Shown: positions 15,813 through 25,304, counted from the first letter of the stretch. The stretch: 64,000 nucleotides of DNA from Herbiconiux sp. VKM Ac-1786 (GCF_015350805.1 NZ_JADKSG010000002.1:992001-1056000), one strand, 5' to 3'. Translations and numbers: made by a program. The notes: generated from the letters alone by a model not told the origin.

Positions 15813-16930
15813 CCCTCGTCCGAACCGCTCGGCACCGGTCGCTCATCGGCCGCCGAGTCGGCCGGCAGGGCCACGGCCGACGCGGTGTCCCGCGGCAGGA
15901 GGGGGCCGCCGTACCAGCGCTCGATGATCGCGCGGGCGATCGACGAGGGCCCGGGCAGCAGGATGCCGTTGTCCGGGTCGACGATCTCCTCGCGGCTGAA
16001 CCAACGGAGGTCGATGATCTCGTCGCCGTCGGGCCGCTCGCCGGCGGCGCCGTCCTCGGCGACGCGCGCCATGAACCCGACCATCAGCGACGCCGGGAAG
16101 GGCCACGGCTGCGAGCCGACGTACTCGGGGTCGGCGATGACCACGCCCGACTCCTCGGCGATCTCGCGGATGGCGGCCGCCTCGAGCGACTCCCCCGGTT
16201 CCACGAAGCCCGCCAGCAGCGAGTAGCGGTTCTTCTCCCACAGCGCGTTCGACCCGAGCAGCAGCCGCTCCTCCGCGTCGACGATGCCGACGATCACGGC
16301 GGCATCGGTGCGCGGGAAGAGCTCGACGCCCTCGACGGTGCAGCGCCGAACCCAGCCGCCGCTCTCGACCGTGGTCGTCGCGCCGCAGCGCGGGCAGTGG
16401 CTGCTGACGGCGTGCCAGTTCATCATCGCGAGGGCCTCGGTGAAGACTCCGGCGGCGCTGTCGTCGAGCTCGGTCGCCACGAGACGGAGGTTGACCCAGG
16501 CGGCGCCCGGGCGTTCCGCGACGAGGGCGTCGGCACGGGCATCCGGAACCGTGATCGCGAAGATCGGGGCACCCGTCGGCCGGTCGTCGGCGTCGAGCAG
16601 GATGCCGAGGTAGAGGCGCACGGCGCCGGTGACGCCGTCGGTGCCGCTGACCGGCTCGCCGCTCGGCTCGTCGCCCGGTTCCTCGGCCAGTTCGTCGGGC
16701 CGCAGAAGGGCCAATTCGGTGCGGCGGTTCGCCGGGGGCTCGCCGAAACCGTCCCAGCCCTCGGGGTCGGAACCCGTCGAGGCGAGCGCGAGGCCGCGGT
16801 TCAGCACGAGCACGCGGGCCCGGTCGGAGGACCAGAGCCGGTCGAGGGCGGCGGAGTCGGAGCGGGTGTCGTGGTCCCGGTCGATGCGGTGCCGGGACAG
16901 GGGCAGCGAAGACGGGAAAGCGCGGGACAT
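15809..16930 (-). CDS. nudC: NudC, NAD(H) diphosphatase with Nudix and zinc ribbon domains
   Basis: 373 aa. The N-terminal domain (about 1-165) is of the NudC kind. A zinc ribbon starts HCPRCGATTTVE, with CPRC and a later Cys in RRCTVEG. The Nudix box fits GX5EX7REUXEEXGU as GFVEPGESLEAAAIREIAEE followed by SGV. SQPWPFPASLM is the SQPWPFPxS motif that marks NADH pyrophosphatases. The enzyme cleaves NAD(H) to NMN(H) and AMP and may act on NAD-capped RNA. It is followed directly by uvrD2 with a four-base overlap and is divergent from the phosphotransferase-like gene 62 bases away. M. tuberculosis has the same uvrD2-nudC neighbourhood. Confidence 0.95.
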   Translation of the reverse strand: MSRAFPSSLPLSRHRIDRDHDTRSDSAALDRLWSSDRARVLVLNRGLALASTGSDPEGWDGFGEPPANRRTELALLRPDELAEEPGDEPSGEPVSGTDGVTGAVRLYLGILLDADDRPTGAPIFAITVPDARADALVAERPGAAWVNLRLVATELDDSAAGVFTEALAMMNWHAVSSHCPRCGATTTVESGGWVRRCTVEGVELFPRTDAAVIVGIVDAEERLLLGSNALWEKNRYSLLAGFVEPGESLEAAAIREIAEESGVVIADPEYVGSQPWPFPASLMVGFMARVAEDGAAGERPDGDEIIDLRWFSREEIVDPDNGILLPGPSSIARAIIERWYGGPLLPRDTASAVALPADSAADERPVPSGSDEG

Positions 16931-16979
16931 GGTTGACCAATCGTGCGTGGCGAAAGCCTGTGCGGGAGCCTGCCCGCCG

Positions 16980-16985
16980 TACCCT
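16980..16985 (+). promoter_or_regulatory. Putative -10 element of the phosphotransferase-like gene
   Basis: TACCCT fits TAnnnT and ends seven bases before the ATG at 16993. The intervening GGAAAG could also act as a weak ribosome site. Confidence 0.35.
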
Positions 16986-16992
16986 GGAAAGC

Positions 16993-18075
16993 ATGGCGAG
17001 ATCCCACTTCACTCTAGCCGCGCTCGCGACCTCGGCAGTCGCCGGGGCGGACATCGTCGCGACCCGCCCGCTCTCCACGAACACCGTGGGCCGCTTCGAC
17101 TCGGCGGTCGTCACGCTGCGCTCGGGCGACGAACTGGTGGTGCGGGTGCCGCGCGACGACGACGCGGGCTCGGAGCAGTCGCGCGACCTCGTCGCCCTGA
17201 ACGCCCTGACCCCCGGCGTCCGCTCGCGCCTGCTCTTCCACGTGCCGGCCTTCATCGGCCAGACGCCCGTCGGCGACACCCGGGCCGTGGTCTACGACTA
17301 CATCCCCGGTCGCCCCGGGTCGCTCGGCGACGTCGGCGGCGAGGAGAGCGCGTCCGACTCGATCGGGCGGGCGATCGCGGGCATCCACTCGCTGCCCACC
17401 TCGGTGGTGTCGGATGCGGGGCTGCCTTCGAACTCGGCCGGCCAGATCGCCGCCACCTCCCGCAAGCTCACCGACCGCGCCGCGGCGTCGGGCCGCGTTC
17501 CGAAGGAGCTGCTGACCCGCTGGTCGCTGGCACTCGAGGACAGCGCGCTCTGGCAGTTCCAGCCCACGGTGGTGCACGGGGCGCTCGCGCCGGAGTCGTT
17601 CCTGATCGCGGCCGACCAGGTCACGGGCATCCTGAACTGGCACAACCTGCGCGTCGGCGACCCGGCGCTGGACCTGTTCTGGCTCAACTCGGCGACCCAC
17701 ATCGAGAGCGCCGACCGCGTCTACGCCGCCTACGCGCGCGCCGTGACGAAGCCCGCCGACCACCAGCTGCGCAAGCGCGCCCGGCTCTACGCCGAGCTCG
17801 AGATCGCGCGCTGGCTGCTGCACGGCGTGGACAGCCGCGACGAGGCCATCATCGCCGACGCCGAGAGCATGCTCGCGGGGCTGCACGCGACCGTGCAGAG
17901 CGACCTGCTGAACCCGCTGTCGACCGACACGGGTCAGATCATGGGGCTCGAAGACGTGGAGGCGCTGCTCGACCGCACCCCCGTCTCGGGCGGGGTCGCC
18001 GCGGGTGCTGCGCGCCCGGGCTCGGGCCTCGGCCCCCTCTCGACCGACCACGCGAACCGCATCGCGGAGGACTGA
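16993..18075 (+). CDS. Phosphotransferase-fold protein (APH/Mph type), predicted pseudokinase
   Basis: 360 aa from ATG 16993 (MARSHFTLA), preceded by GGAAAG; a longer start at 16933 has no ribosome site. The fold is that of aminoglycoside/macrolide phosphotransferases: N-lobe strand ELVVRVPRD (about 47-55), hinge VVYDYIPGRPGS (99-110), then the C-lobe. Catalytic positions are altered. The loop HGDxxxxN reads HGALAPESF (His195, Ala197, Ser202), and the metal-binding IDW reads LNW (Asn215). Only GDPALDL (222-228) is kept. All three key polar residues (Asp, Asn, Asp) are therefore missing, so normal kinase activity is unlikely. It is divergent from nudC and converges on adnB across a strong hairpin terminator. 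It may be a ligand-binding or regulatory protein; resistance should not be inferred. Confidence 0.8.
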   Translation: MARSHFTLAALATSAVAGADIVATRPLSTNTVGRFDSAVVTLRSGDELVVRVPRDDDAGSEQSRDLVALNALTPGVRSRLLFHVPAFIGQTPVGDTRAVVYDYIPGRPGSLGDVGGEESASDSIGRAIAGIHSLPTSVVSDAGLPSNSAGQIAATSRKLTDRAAASGRVPKELLTRWSLALEDSALWQFQPTVVHGALAPESFLIAADQVTGILNWHNLRVGDPALDLFWLNSATHIESADRVYAAYARAVTKPADHQLRKRARLYAELEIARWLLHGVDSRDEAIIADAESMLAGLHATVQSDLLNPLSTDTGQIMGLEDVEALLDRTPVSGGVAAGAARPGSGLGPLSTDHANRIAED

Positions 18076-18125
18076 CCTCCCGCCCGCCCCACGCCTGACC
18101 CGAGGGCGCACGCTCGTACGCGACC

Positions 18126-18182
18126 GAAGGAGAAACGGGCCCTCGCCGACCACTATGGCGTCGGAGGGCCCGTTTCTCCTTC
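18126..18182. terminator. Strong bidirectional hairpin terminator
   Basis: A perfect 19-bp stem (GAAGGAGAAACGGGCCCTC at 18126-18144 pairs with 18164-18182) closes a 19-base loop, placed between the convergent phosphotransferase-like gene and adnB. The AGAAA / TTTCT ends give short A and T tracts on the two sides. Confidence 0.85.
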
Positions 18183-18216
18183 CGGGGCGTACATCGCTCG
18201 TGGCGTCACGGGCTGA

Positions 18217-21200
18217 TCAGAGGGCGGCGTCGCGGAGCAGGGCCTCGAGCTCGGCCTCGGAGTAGAGCCGCTCGGGGCGGATGACCGTGTCGTCGGCCAC
18301 GAAGTAGAACGACGCGTCGACGAGGTCGACGTCGATGCCCTTCCACCGCGCGTAGGCGAGCCGGTACAGCGCGAGCTGCAGCTGCTTCAGCTCGAGGTCG
18401 GCCGCGTCGACGGGCGCCCGCCCGGTCTTCCAGTCGACGACCTCGAAGCGCCCGCCCTCGGCGAAGATCGCGTCGATCTTGCACACCACGATGCGGCCGC
18501 CGAGCACCAGGTGGATCTCGACCTCCACCTCCTCGGGCCGCCGCGCCGCGAACGGCGACCGCTGGAACGTCTCCACCAGCTCGGCGAACCGCACGTCCTC
18601 GGCCGACCCCGCCCCCGACGCCGTCGAACTTCCGCCGGCCGTTGTGGCCGTTCGACCGGCTGCAACGTCATCATCCGACTCTCGGTGGGCAGGGGCGGCC
18701 GACCCGTCGAAGTCATTCATGCTGTCCTGGTCGAGGTCGGTCAGGTCGTCGAAGAGGTCGTAGCCGGGGAGGCCGTCGACGTGGTCGGCGCCGAGGGCGG
18801 GGAGGTCGACCAGGGCGTCGGCGCCGTCGCGGCGGAACATCTCCTCCACCCAGCTGTGGAATCGGGTGCCGAGGCGCGTCTGCCGGTAGGGCCGCTCGGG
18901 CATCGGACGCTGCAGCGCGCGCACGACCGCCTGCGGGTCGGACACGTAGTCCTTGAAGCGCGACGCCGGGATGCGCACCGGCACGTCGAGCGCCACGTCG
19001 GCGCGGAGCCGCGCGCGCTCGGCCAGCAGCAGCTCGATGTCGTGGTCCCAGGGGGTGGACGCGCCCGGATCGGCCGCCCGCACCGCAGCGGCGGCCGTCT
19101 CGACCCGGGACCGACGGCCGCCGAGGGGATCGCGCGGCCAGCTGACCCAGTTCTCCGCTTCGGCCAGCGGGTTGTCCTCGTGCTCGGGCGCATCCGGGAG
19201 CACGCCCTCGGCGATCAGGCCGATCGACTCGAGCTCGCGGAGGTAGAGGCCGGGGCCGCGGGGGCGCTTGACGCCGGTGGTCCAGAAGGAGCCGGTGAGC
19301 AGGAGCATCTCGCGCGCACGGGTGACCGCGACGTAGATCAGGCGGCGCTGCTCGGCGGCGTACTGCGAGGCGTTGTCGGCCAGGAACGCGTCGAGCGCCG
19401 GCTTGAAGTCGCTCTGCGTGTCGAGGCCCTGCCAGGCGAGCTTCGGCAGCTCGGCGCTGTCGCCGCGGAAGTCGAACGGCAGCTCGCCGAAGCTCAGCCA
19501 GCCGCGGCTCGAGCGCGGATCGCCCGGCAGCTCGCCCTCGACCATGCGCGGGATGGCGACGACGTCCCACTCGAGGCCCTTCGCACCGTGGATCGTGAGG
19601 ATCTGCACGGTGCCCGGCTCGGCCTCCTCGCTGCGCGGCTCGAGGCGGTCGCGCTTCTCGGCCTCCTCGAGCCAGGACAGGAAGTCGCCGAGACCCGCCG
19701 TCGGGTCGAGCGCGAGGAACGACGTCAGCTGCTCGGTGAAGGCGTCGAGGCTGGCGCGGCCGAGGGTGTGATGGGGGCTGGCGAGCACCTCGATGTCGAG
19801 CAGGAGCTCCTGCTGCACCAGGTCGACGAAGTCGACGAGGCCGAGGCCCGCCCGCGTGCGGAGGTGGGCGAACTGGGCGGAGGCGCGGCGGAGGCGATCG
19901 AGGCCCGCCTCGCTGAACGGCTCGAGCGCGCGGTGGTCGGGACGGGCCGTGGCGAGGAAGTCGAGGGCGTCGACGATCGACCGGTCCTCGTCGTCGACGA
20001 CGGAGCCGCGGAGCCGCCCCGAGACCTCGGGCTCGAGCTTCTGGAAGCGGTGGTCGCGCTCGGCGATCCAGGAGGCGAGGGCGCGGAGCGCCACCAGGTC
20101 CTTCGTGCCGATGCGCCAGCGGGCTCCGGCGAGCACGCGCAGGAGGTCGGACCCGGCCGTCGGGTAGTAGAGCACGCGGAGGGTCGAGACGAGGTCGGCG
20201 ACGGCCGGCTGCCCGAGCAGGCCGCCGATGCCGAGCACGTGGTAGCGCACGCCCCGCGCCTCGAGCGCCGCCGTGAACGGCTCGATCTTCTTCACCGAGC
20301 GGCAGAGTAGGGCCGCGGACGGTCGCGTGCCGTCGGGGCGCGGACGCAGCTGCTGCTCGAGCCAGGCGGCGACCTGCTCGGCCTCCTCGCGCACGGTCTC
20401 GCTGAAGCCGACGTCGAGCCGGCCCGCCACCACATTCGGGCGAGGCCCCAGCTCCTCGACCGGGATGCCCGAGGTCGCCGTCAGCGGCCGCACCAACGTG
20501 TTGGCGGCCTGAAGCACCACCTCGGGGTTCCGCCAACTCGTCGACAACGCGAACGGCGGCGCCGGCACCACCGTCGGCGGAGTCGCTGCCCGCGGAGCCG
20601 CGGGGGCCTCCGCGGCGGTGGGCGGGGCCGCGAGGGTCGCGGCTCGGGCGGGCGTGGCGCCCGGCGTGCGGCGGGTGTCGCCGAAGTCGGTGCGGAAGCG
20701 CGCCAGGTTCGCCGCGCTCGCCCCGCGCCAGCCGTAGATCGACTGGTGGGGGTCGCCGACCGCCATCACGGCGTGCTCGCAGAACAGGGCCGAGAGCAGG
20801 CGGGTCTGCACGACGCTCGTGTCCTGGTACTCGTCCAGCAGCACCACGCGGAACCGGTCGCGGTAGTCGGCCACCACCCGCGGCGTGCTCTCGACGATCG
20901 CGAGGGCCAGGGCGATCTGGTCGGAGAACTCGACGTACCCCCGCCGCACCTTCTCCGCCGCGTACTCGTCGGCGAGGTCGAGCAGCAACGGCAGCGACGC
21001 CACCGGCGCGATCGCCGACTCGAGGTAGCCGAACACCGCGCCGCCGCGCGAGCTCTTGCCCTTCGGCAGCGACGCCAGCGCCTGGAACCGCTCGGCGTAG
21101 CGCGACACCGGCCCCGACTCGGTCACGTTCTCGCTCAGCGCGCGGCTGAGGTTCAGCACCGCGCTCGTCACCACGTCCACCGACCGGTCGATGCCGAGCA

Positions 21201-21849
21201 GCCGCTCGTCGCGGCTCGCCACCACGACCGAGCGCGCCAGCTGCCAGGCCGAGGCCTCGCTCAGAACCGCGGCCTCGCCCTCACGTCCGATCAGCACGGC
21301 GTTCTCACGGAAGATGCTGTTCGCGAACGCGTTGTACGTCGCGATCTCGGGCGCGTCGAAGGGGTCGGGCTCCCGCTCGGTCACCCGCGCCTCGGCCAGC
21401 TGCGCGAGCCGTTTCCGGATGCGCTCCGCCAGCTCCCCCGCCGCCTTGCGCGTGAACGTCAGCCCGAGCACCTCGGGCACCTGCACCAGCCCGTTGGCGA
21501 TCAGCCACACCACGCGGTTCGCCATCGTCTCGGTCTTGCCGCTGCCCGCGCCCGCCACGACGATCCGCGGATCCAGCGGCGCCTCGATCACCGCGCGCTG
21601 CTGCTCGGTGGGCCGCGGCAGCCCCAGGCGGTCGGCGATCTCGACGGCCGGGATCAGGCCCTCGGGCGTGCTGGGCAGCGGGCGCGCATCCGCCGAACCC
21701 TGCCCCGGCCCGGGCACTGACCCATTCGTTGACCCACCAGCCGACCCGGGTGCCGGTGCGGTCGACGGATGCGCGGCCCCCGCTCCCCGCGGCGCGACGA
21801 AGGCGCGCGGATCATCGAGGTCGGCGAGGTCGAACAGGGCGTCGCTCAT
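18217..21849 (-). CDS. adnB: AdnB, helicase-nuclease subunit of the AdnAB break-resection complex
   Basis: 1210 aa from ATG 21849, which overlaps the adnA stop (ATGA). A Pro/Gly/Ser-rich leader of about 65 residues is followed by a complete UvrD-type motor: TEQQRAVIEAPLD, Walker A VAGAGSGKTETMA, LGLTFTRKAAGELAERIRK, DEYQDTSVVQTRLL, GDPHQSIYGWRGAS, IHGAKGLEWDVVAIP, RRLIYVAVTRARE. The C-terminus is a RecB-like PD-(D/E)XK nuclease with EVEIHLVLGGRIVVCKIDAI, VVDWKTGR and QLQLALYRLAYARW. AdnAB in mycobacteria unwinds and trims double-strand ends for homologous recombination. An insert of about 40 Ala/Pro/Thr-rich residues follows the GWRG motif. Both motor and nuclease motifs look intact. The matching gene in M. 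tuberculosis is Rv3201c. Confidence 0.93.
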   Translation of the reverse strand: MSDALFDLADLDDPRAFVAPRGAGAAHPSTAPAPGSAGGSTNGSVPGPGQGSADARPLPSTPEGLIPAVEIADRLGLPRPTEQQRAVIEAPLDPRIVVAGAGSGKTETMANRVVWLIANGLVQVPEVLGLTFTRKAAGELAERIRKRLAQLAEARVTEREPDPFDAPEIATYNAFANSIFRENAVLIGREGEAAVLSEASAWQLARSVVVASRDERLLGIDRSVDVVTSAVLNLSRALSENVTESGPVSRYAERFQALASLPKGKSSRGGAVFGYLESAIAPVASLPLLLDLADEYAAEKVRRGYVEFSDQIALALAIVESTPRVVADYRDRFRVVLLDEYQDTSVVQTRLLSALFCEHAVMAVGDPHQSIYGWRGASAANLARFRTDFGDTRRTPGATPARAATLAAPPTAAEAPAAPRAATPPTVVPAPPFALSTSWRNPEVVLQAANTLVRPLTATSGIPVEELGPRPNVVAGRLDVGFSETVREEAEQVAAWLEQQLRPRPDGTRPSAALLCRSVKKIEPFTAALEARGVRYHVLGIGGLLGQPAVADLVSTLRVLYYPTAGSDLLRVLAGARWRIGTKDLVALRALASWIAERDHRFQKLEPEVSGRLRGSVVDDEDRSIVDALDFLATARPDHRALEPFSEAGLDRLRRASAQFAHLRTRAGLGLVDFVDLVQQELLLDIEVLASPHHTLGRASLDAFTEQLTSFLALDPTAGLGDFLSWLEEAEKRDRLEPRSEEAEPGTVQILTIHGAKGLEWDVVAIPRMVEGELPGDPRSSRGWLSFGELPFDFRGDSAELPKLAWQGLDTQSDFKPALDAFLADNASQYAAEQRRLIYVAVTRAREMLLLTGSFWTTGVKRPRGPGLYLRELESIGLIAEGVLPDAPEHEDNPLAEAENWVSWPRDPLGGRRSRVETAAAAVRAADPGASTPWDHDIELLLAERARLRADVALDVPVRIPASRFKDYVSDPQAVVRALQRPMPERPYRQTRLGTRFHSWVEEMFRRDGADALVDLPALGADHVDGLPGYDLFDDLTDLDQDSMNDFDGSAAPAHRESDDDVAAGRTATTAGGSSTASGAGSAEDVRFAELVETFQRSPFAARRPEEVEVEIHLVLGGRIVVCKIDAIFAEGGRFEVVDWKTGRAPVDAADLELKQLQLALYRLAYARWKGIDVDLVDASFYFVADDTVIRPERLYSEAELEALLRDAAL

Positions 21850-24800
21850 TCGCTCACCGCCTTGATCAGCTGGATGCGGTACTCGTAGCGGTTCTGGTTG
21901 TCGCGCTCCTCGGGGGCGGCGACACCCGGGAACTCGGCGGCGGCCATGCCCTCGGCGACGGCCTCGATGCGCCAGGCGATCTCGGCGAGCGACTCGTCGT
22001 CGAGCGGATCCTGCACGCGGAGGGTGAACCGCGCCTCCCGGTCGCCCTTCGCCACGTAGAGCAGCGCGGCGCCCCGATGCGATCCGGCGGTGGGGACCGC
22101 GTCGGGCTCGCCCAGGCCGTCGACCGTGCCGCGGGCGAGCGCCAGCTGGTAGGCCGCCATCTGGGCGTGGCTCGGCATGTCCGCGGCGCGCACCGGGTAC
22201 TTGCCTGTCTTGAGGTCGATCACGAGCAGGGCGCCGTCGGCGTCGCGCTCGACGCGGTCGATGGATCCGTTCACCTGGGCGCGACCCTGCCGGAACGAGA
22301 AGCCCGCTTCGGCGCCCACCAGCTCGTGCTCCTCGCGGTGCTCGAAGCGGCGCAGGTAGTCGGCGAGGCCGTCGAGCTTGGTCTCGAGGGCGCGGCGCTC
22401 GCGCTGCTCGATCCACGGGGCCTCGAAGCGCAGCTCCTTCCAGCGCTCCTCCGACACGCGGGCGAGCGCTTCGACCGTCGGCTCGGCCTCGGGATCGGTC
22501 GAGACCGACTCCATCGCCGCGTGAACGATGGTGCCGATGCCGGCCGCGAGGCTCTTCGATCCGCCGGCCACCTGGTCGACGAACCAGATCAGCGGCGACT
22601 GCTCGAACGCCTCGATACGCGACGGCGACACCCGCACCACGGCCTCCTCGTCGGCGGGGTCGATGACGGGCTCGTCGGTGGACGCCGTCAGCAGCCCGTA
22701 CCACTCGGCCGGGTCGGCGCCGGCCGCCCCCTCCTGGGAGAGGCGGGCGAGCGCGGCGGCGGCGCGCAGGTCGCCGTCCTCCGCGACCCGGCGGCGCAGG
22801 TAGCCGGTCAGTCCGCGGAGCGTGAGGGGGTGCCGCGCCTGGGCGATCGGCTCCGCGTCCGGCGCGAAGCCGAAGAACGGCGAGGGCTGCTCGTCGTCGT
22901 TCGCGACGCAGCTCAGCACGGTCAGCTTCCGCGAGCGGGACACGGCGAGGGCGAACATCCGCAGCTCGTCACCGAGCACCTCGGCCCGCTGAGCGGCCGC
23001 GGCCGCCCCCGCAGCGTCGGCGGAAACCGGGGCGACCGCGGAAGCAGCCGAAGCCGCGGAAGCCGCCGAAGCCGGGGAAACCGCAGAAGCCGCGTCGCCA
23101 TCGTCGAGACGCCCAGTCGAGATCGAGCTGAGAACCGGGTCACCGGATGCCCGCCCCGCCGCCGCACCAGACAGCACCGTCCGCACCGGCACCGCTCCCG
23201 ACAGCTCCCCCGCCTCGGCGAGCGCCGTCAGCCGCTGCGCGTGCAGCAGCGACCCCCGCAGCCGGAGGTTCGGCCACACCGACTCCTGCAGCCCCGCCAC
23301 CACGACGACGTCGACCTCGACGCCGACCGCGCCCGTGGGCGTGGTGACGAGCACGGCGTCGCTGCGGGAGCGCGGCGACAGCGTGTCCTCCGGGACCTCC
23401 GCCGTGAGGAACTCGTCGAGGAACAGCTCCGCCGGCCGCTCCGGATCGCGCTCGACCGAGCGCCTGGCCGCCGTGAAGAGCGCCACCGCGCCGTCGAGGT
23501 TGCGGTTCGCCTCGTCGGCGACGATGCCGGTGCCCGCCGCGAGGTCGCCCCAGCGCTTGGCGAGACCGGTGCGCTGCCAGAGCTCCCAGAGCAGCTCCTC
23601 GACGCTCGACCCGGCCTCGTGGCTCGCCCGCACCGCCGCGAGCGTGGTGCCGAGCGCCGCGACCCGCCGCGCGGGCGCCGAGTCGATCGTGGCGAGCACG
23701 CCCGGGATGCGCACGGCCTCCTCGAGCAGCTCGTCCGAGTGCCGGCTGCCTCCGCTCGCGAGCTCCTCGTGCCGCAGCGCGAGCCGCAGCCGCCGCAGCC
23801 CCACCGCGTCGACGCCGCCGAGCGGCCCGAGGATGAGCGAGGACACCGCCGCCGGCGTCAGTTCCAGCCGCCCGATCGCGAGCGCCACCCCTTCGGCGAG
23901 GTGCCGCGCCGCGTAGTCGTCGCGGAGCGCCTGCACCGCCGAGAGCGTGCGCGTCGGCACCTCGGCGAGCCCCAGCCCGCGCGCCATCGCCGGCACGAGC
24001 GCGCCCGAGCGCACGATCACCGCCATCTGCGACCACTCGGTGCCGTGCAGCAGGTACTGCTCCCGCAGCAGCCGCGCCACCGTCGAGATCTCACCCGCCC
24101 GGGTGTCGGCCTGGATACGGAGAACACGCCCAGCACCAGCACCAGCACCAGCACCCTCCACCGTGTCCCGCTGCCGCCCCGCGGCCGCCGCCCCGATCCG
24201 CTCGGTCACCCGCCGCGTCAGCCCCCGCAGCACTCCCCCCTGCCGGTGCGACTCCCGCAGCACCACCGGCGCCAGCGTCGGCACCCCGAGCGCGCGCGAC
24301 AGCTGCCCGAGTGCCCGCACGTCCGACCCCCGGAACCCCGTCGTCGCCGTGTCGGGATCACCGAACGCCACCACCGCCGCCCCCTGCCGCGCGAACTCCC
24401 GCACCAGGTTCACCGCCCCGATCGCCAGGTCGGGGAAGTCGTCGACCACCACGAGTCGCAGCCCCGCCGGCAGCCCGCCGTCGCGCACGATCCGCCGCGC
24501 TTCGGCGAGCAGTTCGGCCGAGTCGAGGTGCGCCACCTCATAGGCCTCGAGCGTCGCCTGGTACTCCGCGAGGAAGGCGGCCGCCCCCTCCCACTCCGCC
24601 AGCCCGTGCGCGACCCCGAGGCGCGCCAGCGCCGCGGGCGACACCCCGTTCTCGGTCGCGCGCATCATCAGTTCGCGCAGCTCCGTGCGGAACTCCTTCA
24701 GCCTCCGCACCTCCGCCGGCAGCGACGCCGGCCAGGCGACGGCCGCCCGCCCCGCCAGTTCGTCCTCGATGCCGCCCTGCAGCAGCTCCGCCACGATCCT

Positions 24801-25304
24801 GTCCTGCTCGGCCCCGGTGAGCAGCGCCACCGCACGCGACGGGGCAGCGGATGCCCGAGCCGCCCCCGCGACCGGGGCCGCCCCAGCGCCGGCCGCCGTG
24901 CGATCTCCTCCCGTGCGCACGATCCCGAACGCCGCCGAACTGGGCGTGCGCGCGAGCGGACCGCTGCTCGGCACCCCCAGCCGCAGCGCCACCCGGTCGC
25001 GCAGCCGCGTCGCGCTCTGCCGCGTCGGCGCCAGCACTAGCACGCTCTCGGGCGCGAGCCCGTGCCGCCCGACGCGGTCGGCGACGAACTCGACGAGCGC
25101 CGTCGTCTTGCCCGTGCCCGGCGCCCCGATCACCGCGAACGACGCCTCGACCGGACGCGCCAGGAGCTCGGGCGGCACCCCGGCGAGAGCGCGCGAGGGC
25201 GCCGCGGCGGCCGTCTCGGGGGCCGTGGCGCGGGGAGCGTCGGTGGGTGCGTCGATCACGGCCACCACGGTACCTTCCCCCTCCGACATCGCCGGGCCGC
25301 GCAT
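21846..25304 (-). CDS. adnA: AdnA, helicase-like and nuclease subunit of AdnAB
   Basis: 1152 aa from ATG 25304 (preceded by GAGGGCGAG); GTG 25334 and ATG 25289 are possible alternatives. The motor has Walker A VIGAPGTGKTTALVEF and the family-typical LVLAPTRQSATRLRDRV. Its Walker B equivalent reads VVVDDFPDLA rather than DEYQD, and the next motif is FGDPDTATTGFRG, so this motor is probably weak, as known for AdnA. The C-terminal PD-(D/E)XK nuclease is intact: IVHAAMESV, GSIDRVERDADGALLVIDLK and QMAAYQLALARG. It is first in the operon and overlaps adnB by four bases. An Ala/Ser-rich low-complexity insert lies at about residues 745-775 (bases 22980-23095). The counterpart in M. tuberculosis is Rv3202c. 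Confidence 0.92.
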   Translation of the reverse strand: MRGPAMSEGEGTVVAVIDAPTDAPRATAPETAAAAPSRALAGVPPELLARPVEASFAVIGAPGTGKTTALVEFVADRVGRHGLAPESVLVLAPTRQSATRLRDRVALRLGVPSSGPLARTPSSAAFGIVRTGGDRTAAGAGAAPVAGAARASAAPSRAVALLTGAEQDRIVAELLQGGIEDELAGRAAVAWPASLPAEVRRLKEFRTELRELMMRATENGVSPAALARLGVAHGLAEWEGAAAFLAEYQATLEAYEVAHLDSAELLAEARRIVRDGGLPAGLRLVVVDDFPDLAIGAVNLVREFARQGAAVVAFGDPDTATTGFRGSDVRALGQLSRALGVPTLAPVVLRESHRQGGVLRGLTRRVTERIGAAAAGRQRDTVEGAGAGAGAGRVLRIQADTRAGEISTVARLLREQYLLHGTEWSQMAVIVRSGALVPAMARGLGLAEVPTRTLSAVQALRDDYAARHLAEGVALAIGRLELTPAAVSSLILGPLGGVDAVGLRRLRLALRHEELASGGSRHSDELLEEAVRIPGVLATIDSAPARRVAALGTTLAAVRASHEAGSSVEELLWELWQRTGLAKRWGDLAAGTGIVADEANRNLDGAVALFTAARRSVERDPERPAELFLDEFLTAEVPEDTLSPRSRSDAVLVTTPTGAVGVEVDVVVVAGLQESVWPNLRLRGSLLHAQRLTALAEAGELSGAVPVRTVLSGAAAGRASGDPVLSSISTGRLDDGDAASAVSPASAASAASAASAVAPVSADAAGAAAAAQRAEVLGDELRMFALAVSRSRKLTVLSCVANDDEQPSPFFGFAPDAEPIAQARHPLTLRGLTGYLRRRVAEDGDLRAAAALARLSQEGAAGADPAEWYGLLTASTDEPVIDPADEEAVVRVSPSRIEAFEQSPLIWFVDQVAGGSKSLAAGIGTIVHAAMESVSTDPEAEPTVEALARVSEERWKELRFEAPWIEQRERRALETKLDGLADYLRRFEHREEHELVGAEAGFSFRQGRAQVNGSIDRVERDADGALLVIDLKTGKYPVRAADMPSHAQMAAYQLALARGTVDGLGEPDAVPTAGSHRGAALLYVAKGDREARFTLRVQDPLDDESLAEIAWRIEAVAEGMAAAEFPGVAAPEERDNQNRYEYRIQLIKAVSE

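Noticed and set aside
16993-18075. Macrolide or aminoglycoside resistance gene
   Set aside because: The catalytic Asp, the Asn and the metal-binding Asp are all replaced, so phosphorylation of a drug is unlikely.
18126-18182. Mobile MITE or REP-type element
   Set aside because: Single copy, no target-site duplication seen, and the position between convergent genes is explained by termination.
21729-25040. 1103-codon plus-strand frame opposite adnA
   Set aside because: Shadow of adnA; low-complexity Arg/Pro/His composition and no domains.
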